Shown piece by piece: positions 5,804 through 11,209 of a stretch of DNA of 11,209 bases; the stretch's first letter is position 1; each line of letters opens with the position of its first letter. Below the pieces are notes generated by a model. It was not told where the DNA came from. It saw nothing but the letters and a program-made list of their open reading frames with translations, and searched no databases. Position numbers and translations under genes: made by a program. The stretch spans positions 1-11,209 of the forward strand of contig CAZLLV010000145.1 of NCBI GenBank assembly GCA_964560325.1, read 5' to 3'. The stretch comes from CAZLLV01 sp964560325. GTDB taxonomy: Bacteria > Acidobacteriota > Thermoanaerobaculia > Multivoradales > DATKCC01.

Positions 5804-7081
5804 TCAGGGCACGGTCGAAAGGTCGACGAACGTCCGCACGCCGTCGATCTCCCGCTCGAGCGTTCGCCGGACGGCGGCGCGCAGCGCGTCCTCCGGCACG
5901 GCCTCGCCGGCGTCCGGCCGCCGCTTCAGCACCAGGTCGAGGAGCAGGCCCTCGCCCTCGTGCCAATCGGCGTCCGTGGCGGTGAAGCTCGCCTCGGCAC
6001 GCAGCACCGCGTAGCCCGGCACGTCGGCGATCGCCTGGCGGGCGAGCGTGCTGGCGCGCCGCGCGAGGTCCGCCCGCTGGAAGCTCGCGCCGGAGTGCGC
6101 CTGCCAGAGCACGAGCGCGGCGAGAACCAGGGCGGCGGCCGTGGCCACGGCGTACATCGTTCGCGAATCGCCCCGAGCGATCGTCGCGTCGCCCGGGCGG
6201 ACCCCGCGTGCGCGGAGCGCGAGGACGCCGCCCAGAACGATGCCCACGAAGGTCAGGGCGAGCAGGAACACCATCAGGCCGACCGTGTCCCAACGGCCGA
6301 GGGTGGCGGCCAGGCCGAGGACGGCCGACGGCGGCGAGAGCGACACGGCGACCAGGAAGCCGGTCGCGGTGGCGGTGACCAGGCTGTCGCGCTCCGACTT
6401 GACCAGGGTCAGCGCACCCGCCGCTCCGCCGGCGACCCCGAGGAGCGCGGAGAAGATCGACAGGTCGCTGATCGTCTCCATCATCGCGGTCGACGCGGAG
6501 AGCCCGAACGCCCAGCCGAGCGCCGCGCCGGCAGCCGCCACGGCCGCGAGGGCGCCGGTGAACCGGATCGCTCCCCGGCGCACCATCCAGCGGTCGCCGA
6601 CCGCCGCGCCGACCACGCACACCATCACCGGCGAGCCGAGCGGCGCGATCAGCATGGCGCCGGTGAGCAGATAGGGCAGCCCGAAGATCACGCCGTAGGC
6701 GGCGACCAAGCCGGAGACGGCGGCGAAAAAGAGCATCGCCGGCCAGCTACCGACGCTCTGGTGGACCGCCAGGACCAGCTCGAGGGTCGAGCGGCGGGAG
6801 ACGTCGGTGACCCGGTCCTGCAGGTTGGAGGAGATCGGCGCGCGGAGCGGCAGCGTCTCCGCCGTTTCGATCACGATCTCGGCCTCTGCGACCGCCTCGG
6901 CGGTGGCGGCCACGAACGGACCCACCCGGTCGTTCGGCAGGTTGACCCGCAGCGTGCTCCACCCGGCCTCGCCGTCGCGCCGGATCGCGATCTCGGACGG
7001 CGCGAACGCACCGTGCTCATCGGCGAGCCGCCGCACCCGCGCGGCGGCGTCGCTCGGGACCTGGACCTCGACCTGTTTCAT
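5804..7081 (-). CDS. DUF389 family membrane protein
   Basis: The 425-residue integral membrane protein belongs to the DUF389 (uncharacterised hydrophobic domain) family, whose function is unknown. A soluble alpha/beta N-terminal domain (1-105) is followed by about seven hydrophobic segments: 114-134, 136-160, 172-194, 206-226, 236-258, 266-288 and 309-327. A soluble C-terminal region of about 98 residues ends the protein. Family-typical motifs are LLTGAMLIAPLGSPVM (138-153) and SLSPPSAVLGLA (247-258). The ATG at 7081 is used because the domain begins at MKQVEVQVP. A GTG at 7105 would add eight residues, and neither has a strong Shine-Dalgarno. A hairpin (GGCTCG at 7088-7093 with CGAGCC at 7107-7112) lies just upstream of the start. 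The gene follows tRNA-Ser(UGA) by about 100 nt and precedes the channel-like gene, so an ion-related role is possible but is inference. Confidence 0.88.
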   Translation of the reverse strand: MKQVEVQVPSDAAARVRRLADEHGAFAPSEIAIRRDGEAGWSTLRVNLPNDRVGPFVAATAEAVAEAEIVIETAETLPLRAPISSNLQDRVTDVSRRSTLELVLAVHQSVGSWPAMLFFAAVSGLVAAYGVIFGLPYLLTGAMLIAPLGSPVMVCVVGAAVGDRWMVRRGAIRFTGALAAVAAAGAALGWAFGLSASTAMMETISDLSIFSALLGVAGGAAGALTLVKSERDSLVTATATGFLVAVSLSPPSAVLGLAATLGRWDTVGLMVFLLALTFVGIVLGGVLALRARGVRPGDATIARGDSRTMYAVATAAALVLAALVLWQAHSGASFQRADLARRASTLARQAIADVPGYAVLRAEASFTATDADWHEGEGLLLDLVLKRRPDAGEAVPEDALRAAVRRTLEREIDGVRTFVDLSTVP

Positions 7082-7184
7082 CTCGCTGGCTCGAGCTTGC
7101 AACACCCGAGCCGCCCCGGTTCGGCCCGGCCGCGCTCAGACGAAAAGAGAGAAGCGCCGGATGTGTCGCGGAGGCGCGGAGCCT

Positions 7185-7272
7185 TGGCGGAGGGGGTGGG
7201 ATTCGAACCCACGGACCCCGGAGGGTCAACGGTTTTCAAGACCGCCGCTTTCGACCACTCAGCCACCCCTCC
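7185..7272 (-). tRNA. tRNA-Ser (anticodon UGA), CCA encoded
   Basis: Read on the minus strand, the acceptor stem GGAGGGG (7272-7266) pairs with CCCCTCC (7195-7189). The discriminator is G (7188) and CCA is encoded at 7187-7185. The anticodon stem GCGGT/ACCGT encloses the loop CTTGAAA, giving anticodon TGA (plus-strand 7236-7238), which reads UCA and related serine codons. The long variable arm folds as GACCC with GGGGTC, as in serine tRNAs. The T arm is GTGGG, TTCGAAT, CCCAC (7212-7196). It lies 61 nt after the lipoprotein gene and about 1.8 kb downstream of serS on the same strand. Confidence 0.97.
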
Positions 7273-7282
7273 GCGCGGGTTC

Positions 7283-7288
7283 AGTCTA
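7283..7288 (-). promoter_or_regulatory. Possible -10 element for tRNA-Ser(UGA)
   Basis: TAGACT on the minus strand matches the -10 consensus at four of six positions. It ends 10 nt before the mature tRNA 5' end, which would place the transcription start only a few bases upstream of the tRNA. No good -35 is visible at the right distance, so the tRNA may instead be read through from the upstream genes. Confidence 0.3.
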
Positions 7289-7333
7289 GCGTGGGGTCCC
7301 CTGGGAAGGCGCTCGGCGCGTTCGGCGTGCGAG

Positions 7334-9082
7334 TCAGGGAGCCGGTGCGAGGAGCGCGTCCCAGGTGGAGTCGAAGAGCTCGGGGCCGCAGAAGAGGGTG
7401 GTCTCGAGGTCGTCGAGGGTCACCGTGAGGGCGGCGCCGCGGGCGGCGGCTTCGAGGTGGTGCCAGGCGGCGGAGGGGTCGTCCGCGAGCGGCGTACCGG
7501 CCACGGCGGTGACGCCCTCGCCGGTCGCGACGGGGTCGCACGCGCGGCCGGCATCGGCGGGATCGGAGGGTGCCTCCGCCCCGCACCAGCAGCGGCCGAC
7601 CGCCCGGCGGACCGCTTCGGCGACGGCCTCCGGCGTGGCGACGGCCTCCGCGGGCGGCACCGGCACGGTCTCGACCCCGGCGTGACCGAGCAGGCGCTGG
7701 AGGAAGCGCTCGGTCTGGACCTCACGGCGGGCGACGATCAAGCGCCGCAGGTCGTCGATCGCCTCCGGGTCGGCCCCCAGCTCCCGCAGGCCGGCGACGA
7801 AGGGCGCCGCACCGTAGGCGCCGGTGGCGGCGGCGTGCTCGAACAGGCGCCGGAAGAGGAGCCCGAGGTCGGCCGGCGGCTCGGCCCGGCGCAGCGCCCC
7901 GGCGGCGACGTCGAGGGCGACCGCGCCGCACGACCGCGCCGTCCGGTTGCCCGCTTCGGCCGCCTCCCGCAGGCTCCGCCCCCCGAGGCGCACCAGGCAG
8001 TCGTTCGCCCGCTCGATCGGCCGGCGGGCGGCCTCCTGCTCGCTCTCGATCCCGAAGGCGAGCGCCGCGTCGAGCGCGAACCGGTCCGCCGCGGCCTCGG
8101 CGAGCCACGCGGACTCGGCGTCGACCGGGAAGTGTCCGCGCGCCCAGAGCAGGAGCGTCTGCCGGGCGAGAGCGCGGAACCCGTCGCGCCGCGCCGCCTC
8201 GTCCGGTTCGAGCCAGCCCGCGCCCTCGGCCGTCACCAGCAGCACGCCCGGGAGCACGGTGCCGGAGACCGCGCGATCGGTCGCGCCAGCCGGAGTCTCG
8301 GCTCCGCCCCACGCCACCGCCACCAGCGGCCGGACGGGGAGCGGCACGCCGGTGACGGCGGCGAAGCGCTCGAGCAGCCGGGGCAGGTCGGCCGCCGTCT
8401 GATCGCGGAACCAGCCGGGCAGGTCGGGGTCGAGGAGCAGGGTCGCCGAGTCGCTCTCGACCGCCGCGGGCTCGCCTCCGAGATCGCCGAAGCCGACGTA
8501 GAGCGAAGCCGCGCCGGCGCCGGCCGCCGCTCCGCGCAGCTCCAACGTCCCCGCCTCGCCCGCGATCCGGACGATGCGGCCCTCGGCGGTCGCGAAGGTG
8601 AAGCGGTGCTCGGGCTCGACCGGGAGCGGATCCGCGCCCTCCGCGTCGCAGCGCGAGAGCGGCCGGACCCGGAGGTGACCGGTCGAGAGGAGGCGGCCGC
8701 CGTTTTCGAGGGTGACGGTGACAGGCCGGTCGCCCGGCGGTCCCTCCCAGGAGAGGAAGCCGGCCGAGAAGGCCCGCGCCGGCCGGGAGAAGCAGAGCCG
8801 CTCGCGCCCGCCGGCCGCGTACCAGGTCGCCTCCCCCTCGCCGAGGCCCACGCCCCAGCGCGCGGCGCGGTACGGCTCGCCCCCCGCGGAGAACTCCACG
8901 CCCGCGACCTCGGCCGGCAGCACGTAGCCGACCCGCCAGGCGTCCTGTGCCGGCACCTCCTCGACCGAGATCTCGATCGGCCAGGAGCGCGCCGCCCCGC
9001 CATACGGGCTCGGCGCCTCGACGCCGGTGCACGCCGCGCCGCCCAAGAGCACGGCGAGGACGAGCGAGAGCGACGGGCGCAT
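7334..9082 (-). CDS. Putative lipoprotein with degenerate gluzincin-type (M61-like) peptidase region
   Basis: I do not recognise this 582-residue protein as a named family. The N-terminus MRPSLSLVLAVLLGGAAC is a signal peptide ending in a lipobox-like GAAC with Cys18, so it is probably a lipoprotein; Thr at +2 would permit export to the outer membrane. Residues 20-220 look like beta-rich extracytoplasmic sequence. Residues 300-345 resemble the catalytic region of M61-like gluzincins: the usual HExxH position reads RQTLL, followed by W313 and then AWLAEAAADRFA (325-336), which resembles WLxEGxA. Residues 385-440 resemble the helical part after the active site. The metal-binding histidines are missing. 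The C-terminal part has Cys498, Cys500, Cys515 and Cys565. ATG 9082 is used. A GTG at 9100 overlapping the serS stop is an alternative and would allow translational coupling. It probably shares a transcript with serS. Confidence 0.7.
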   Translation of the reverse strand: MRPSLSLVLAVLLGGAACTGVEAPSPYGGAARSWPIEISVEEVPAQDAWRVGYVLPAEVAGVEFSAGGEPYRAARWGVGLGEGEATWYAAGGRERLCFSRPARAFSAGFLSWEGPPGDRPVTVTLENGGRLLSTGHLRVRPLSRCDAEGADPLPVEPEHRFTFATAEGRIVRIAGEAGTLELRGAAAGAGAASLYVGFGDLGGEPAAVESDSATLLLDPDLPGWFRDQTAADLPRLLERFAAVTGVPLPVRPLVAVAWGGAETPAGATDRAVSGTVLPGVLLVTAEGAGWLEPDEAARRDGFRALARQTLLLWARGHFPVDAESAWLAEAAADRFALDAALAFGIESEQEAARRPIERANDCLVRLGGRSLREAAEAGNRTARSCGAVALDVAAGALRRAEPPADLGLLFRRLFEHAAATGAYGAAPFVAGLRELGADPEAIDDLRRLIVARREVQTERFLQRLLGHAGVETVPVPPAEAVATPEAVAEAVRRAVGRCWCGAEAPSDPADAGRACDPVATGEGVTAVAGTPLADDPSAAWHHLEAAARGAALTVTLDDLETTLFCGPELFDSTWDALLAPAP

Positions 9083-9096
9083 GACGAGGCCGCGGG

Positions 9097-10398
9097 TCAC
9101 CCGCCGCCGGCGCCGGCCGGGGCGGCTGCGATCGTTTCGAGGCCGCCCATGTACGGGACCAGCGCCGCCGGCACCTCGATCGACCCGTCCGCGCGCTGGT
9201 AGTTCTCGAGCACCGCGATCAGCGTGCGGCCGACGGCCAGGCCGGAGCCGTTCAGGGTGTGGACGTGCACCGGCTTGCCGCCTCCTTCGGGCCGGTAGCG
9301 GATGTCGGCGCGGCGGGCCTGGAAGTCCTCGCAGTTCGAGCAGGAGGAGATCTCGCGGTAGGCGCTCTGGCCGGGCAGCCAGACTTCGAGGTCGTAGGTC
9401 TTGGCGGCGGCGAAGCCCATGTCGCCGGTCGACAGGGTGACGACCCGGTAGGGGAGCCCGAGCCGCTTCAGCACCTCCTCGGCGTGGCGGGTGAGCGCCT
9501 CCAGCGCGTCGTAGCTCTCGCCGGGCCGGGTGAAGTGGACCAGCTCGACCTTGTTGAACTGGTGCTGGCGGATCAGCCCCCGCACGTCCTTGCCGTAGGA
9601 GCCGGCCTCGCTCCGGAAGCAGGGTGTCCAGGCGGTGTAGCGGATCGGCAGCGCGGCCTCGTCCAGCACCTCGCCGCGGTGCAGGTTGGTGAGCGGCACT
9701 TCGGCCGTCGGCACCAGGTAGTAGGGGAAGCCCTCGAGGTGGAAGAGGTCGTCGGCGAACTTCGGGAGCTGGCCGGTGCCGGTCAGCGACTCGGCGTTGA
9801 CGAGGAACGGCGGCAGGGCCTCGGTGTAGCCGTGCGTGCCGGTGTGGAGGTCGAGCATGAAGTTGATCAGCGCCCGCTCGAGGCGCGCGCCGGCACCCAG
9901 GTAGGCGGTGAACCGCGCGCCCGCGATCTTGGCGCCGCGCTCGAAGTCGAGGATGCCGAGCTCGGGCCCGAGGTCCCAGTGCGCCCTCGGCTCGAAGTCG
10001 AAGCTCGGCGGCTCGCCGACCGTGCGCTCGACCCGGTTGGCGCTCTCGTCGGCGCCCTCGGGCACGCTCTCGTGGGGCGGGTTGGGGAACGACAGCTCGA
10101 TTCCGGCGAGCTCCTCGTCGGCCTCGGCGAGGCGCGCCTCGAGCCCTTCGAGCTCCCCCTTGAGCCGCGAAACCGCGGCGATCTCCTCGACCGCGTCGCC
10201 CCCCTCCTGCTTGATCCGCCCGATCCGTTGGCTCGCCTCGTTGCGCTGACGCTTGAGATCCTCGACCTCGACCAGCACCGCGCGGCGCTCCTCGTCGAGC
10301 CGGAGCCAGCGGTCGAGCGGTTCGGGGTCGGATCGGCGCGCGACGAGGGCGGCGCGGATGCGGTCGGGCTGGTTGCGCAGGCGGTCGCGGGCGAGCAT
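9097..10398 (-). CDS. serS: Seryl-tRNA synthetase
   Basis: The enzyme attaches serine to tRNA-Ser in an ATP-dependent reaction and also supplies Ser-tRNA-Sec where selenocysteine is made. The 433-residue product has the full family layout. An N-terminal helical arm (about 30-105, two antiparallel coiled-coil helices) binds the long variable arm of tRNA-Ser. The class II catalytic domain shows motif 1 around 186-213, the serine-binding TAEVPLTN (231-238), motif 2 CFRSEAGSYGKD (260-271) with Arg262 and Glu264, the STGDMGFAAAKTYDLEVW segment (323-340), and motif 3 NGSGLAVGRTLIAVLEN (383-399) with Arg391. It ends in a short Ala/Gly-rich tail. The ATG at 10398 is the family start, and no Shine-Dalgarno precedes it. 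Downstream are the lipoprotein gene and tRNA-Ser(UGA) on the same strand. The gene is intact. Confidence 0.98.
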   Translation of the reverse strand: MLARDRLRNQPDRIRAALVARRSDPEPLDRWLRLDEERRAVLVEVEDLKRQRNEASQRIGRIKQEGGDAVEEIAAVSRLKGELEGLEARLAEADEELAGIELSFPNPPHESVPEGADESANRVERTVGEPPSFDFEPRAHWDLGPELGILDFERGAKIAGARFTAYLGAGARLERALINFMLDLHTGTHGYTEALPPFLVNAESLTGTGQLPKFADDLFHLEGFPYYLVPTAEVPLTNLHRGEVLDEAALPIRYTAWTPCFRSEAGSYGKDVRGLIRQHQFNKVELVHFTRPGESYDALEALTRHAEEVLKRLGLPYRVVTLSTGDMGFAAAKTYDLEVWLPGQSAYREISSCSNCEDFQARRADIRYRPEGGGKPVHVHTLNGSGLAVGRTLIAVLENYQRADGSIEVPAALVPYMGGLETIAAAPAGAGGG

Positions 10399-10468
10399 GG
10401 GGAAGGAGTGTAAACCACCGAAGCGGTAAGATCTCGGGCGAATCCGCCCTGTCGGCCCGTCCCTTCCG
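10399..10468. promoter_or_regulatory. Divergent promoter region between serS and the membrane-protein gene
   Basis: These 70 nt must start transcription in both directions, unless a gene is transcribed from within its neighbour. On the minus strand TACACT (10412-10407) is a possible -10 with only 8 nt to the serS ATG, which has no Shine-Dalgarno; that geometry fits a leaderless mRNA. On the plus strand TAAGAT (10427-10432) is a possible -10 for the gene at 10469. No good -35 hexamers are visible and both -10 matches are four of six, so this is weak. Confidence 0.3.
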
Positions 10469-11152
10469 ATGCCCTCCTTCCGCCTCGCCCATCCGACGGT
10501 CTCCCTCGGTGCGCGCGTCCTCCCCGCTCTCGCCGCGATGGCCGCGATGGCCGCGCTCTCCGCCTTCGGCGCCACGGCCGCCGATGCGCCGGCCGGCGCG
10601 GAGACCGCCTACCTCGCTTTCGCGGCGGGGGTGGTGTTGCTGTCGGCGGCGGCGGTGGCGCCGCGGCCGGGGCTGGAGGTGGCGGCGGGAGCGCTGCTCG
10701 TCACCCTGGCGGCCTGGGCGCTGCCCGACGGTCCGGCGCGCGGCGCGGTGGTCATGGCGCTCGCCGCCGGCACGCTGGCGGTGGCCGCGGCGCGCTGGCT
10801 CGGACGGTCGGCCGAGGAGCGGTCGCTGCCGCCTCTCGGCGTCGTCGGGCTGGCTCTCGGGCTCCAGGCGCTCCTACGGGGCGGCGAGCTGCTGCACGCC
10901 GGGCCACCGCTGCGGGCGGTGGTGCTGTTCGTCGGATTCCCGGTCGTCGGTGCGCTGGCGGTGCTCGGGATCAACCGCGCCTTCGGGCGCTGGCCGGCGC
11001 TCCTCGCGGGCGGCGCGGCGGTACTGGTGGCTCCCGGCTTCCGGCCCGCCTCGCTGGCGGCGCTGGTGGCGCTCGCCGCGGCGGCCTGGCTCTTCGGATC
11101 GCCCGCTCCGGGTGGGCCGGTCGCGGACCGTAGGCTGGCGCTCGTTCTGCTC
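10469..11152 (+). CDS. Unrecognised multi-span membrane protein, 3' end missing
   Basis: Only the first 228 residues are present. They are very rich in Ala, Leu, Val and Gly, with hydrophobic segments near 15-36, 47-64, 70-86, 92-108, 123-136, 149-166, 174-188 and 192-210. This suggests an integral membrane protein with six to eight helices so far. I recognise no signature motif and give no function. It is transcribed divergently from serS. The ATG at 10469 is the first in frame, and the pyrimidine-rich sequence before it has no Shine-Dalgarno. The frame continues to a stop at 11171-11173, but codons after Leu228 (RSEEHT) are translated Illumina adapter and are not part of the protein. The true gene continues off the assembly. 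Confidence 0.6.
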
Positions 11153-11209
11153 AGATCCGAAGAGCACACGTAAGAACTACAGTCACCAGTTGACCTCGCG
11201 TATGCCGGC
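11153..11209 (+). other. Illumina TruSeq-type adapter contamination at contig end
   Basis: Bases 11153-11186 match the 34-nt TruSeq read-1 index adapter (AGATCGGAAGAGCACACGTC...) at 30 of 34 positions by hand count. Then come an 8-nt index-like stretch (CAGTTGAC, 11187-11194) and CTCGC plus GTATGCCGGC, which correspond to the constant ATCTC and GTATGCCGTC that follow the index. The order insert, adapter, index, flow-cell tail is exactly that of read-through into the library adapter. The mismatches are what low-quality 3' read ends would give. This part is not genomic. Confidence 0.96.

Noticed and set aside
4836..6620. A 594-codon minus-strand frame overlapping the channel and DUF389 genes
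   Set aside because: Its extreme Arg/Gly/Pro/Ala composition and overlap with two well-supported genes in another frame mark it as a shadow.
5054..9202. A 1382-codon open frame on the plus strand antisense to four minus-strand features
   Set aside because: It runs through the channel, DUF389, tRNA-Ser and lipoprotein genes, its translation is Arg/Glu/Gly low-complexity, and it has no recognisable domain. Long antisense frames are expected at this GC content.
9083..10492. Upstream extension of the lipoprotein frame to 10492
   Set aside because: The extension overlaps serS in another frame and is arginine-rich. The signal peptide and lipobox start at 9082.

Overview
This window is very GC-rich (roughly 70% by eye) and bacterial. 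An ExbD-type protein points to a Gram-negative cell envelope. Both tRNA genes encode their CCA ends. GC content, gene style and repeat-rich spacers would fit a lineage such as Acidobacteriota (Thermoanaerobaculia-like) in a metagenome assembly, but that is only an impression. Most of the window is ordinary chromosome. No phage, plasmid, IS transposase, CRISPR or toxin system is visible.

Layout. Bases 1-1027 hold no protein gene. They contain a tRNA-Ser(GCU) at 315-406 with a good sigma70-like promoter at 196-225. The tRNA lies between two long inverted copies of a G/C-rich repeat (1-142 and 700-842), and a perfect 36-bp piece of the right copy is inverted again at 882-917. On the + strand follow transketolase (1028-3055), a YihY/BrkB membrane protein (3123-4121), a 163-nt spacer with a perfect 12-bp palindrome, and an orphan ExbD/TolR-like protein (4285-4716) with a strong Shine-Dalgarno. 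The rest, up to 10398, reads on the minus strand. In transcription order it is serS (10398-9097), a lipoprotein that looks like a catalytically dead metallopeptidase (9082-7334), tRNA-Ser(UGA) (7272-7185), a DUF389 membrane protein (7081-5804) and a K+-channel-like protein (5782-4730). A divergent gene for an unrecognised membrane protein starts at 10469. It is cut off at 11152, where the sequence turns into Illumina TruSeq-type adapter (11153-11209).

How the genes relate. SerRS and a tRNA-Ser lie on the same strand within about 1.9 kb, and a second tRNA-Ser is in the same window, so serine charging and its substrates are loosely clustered. The DUF389 and channel genes are 21 nt apart and probably form one transcript for inner-membrane ion or osmotic functions. 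ExbD stands without an ExbB/TolQ partner here. Transketolase (pentose phosphate pathway) is a stand-alone housekeeping gene.

The most useful observations are the adapter sequence at the right edge, which makes the last residues of the final reading frame artificial; the inverted non-coding repeat family around tRNA-Ser(GCU); the palindromic candidate operator before exbD; and the lipoprotein that keeps a gluzincin-like WLxE segment but has lost HExxH. I do not see a clear new multi-gene system.
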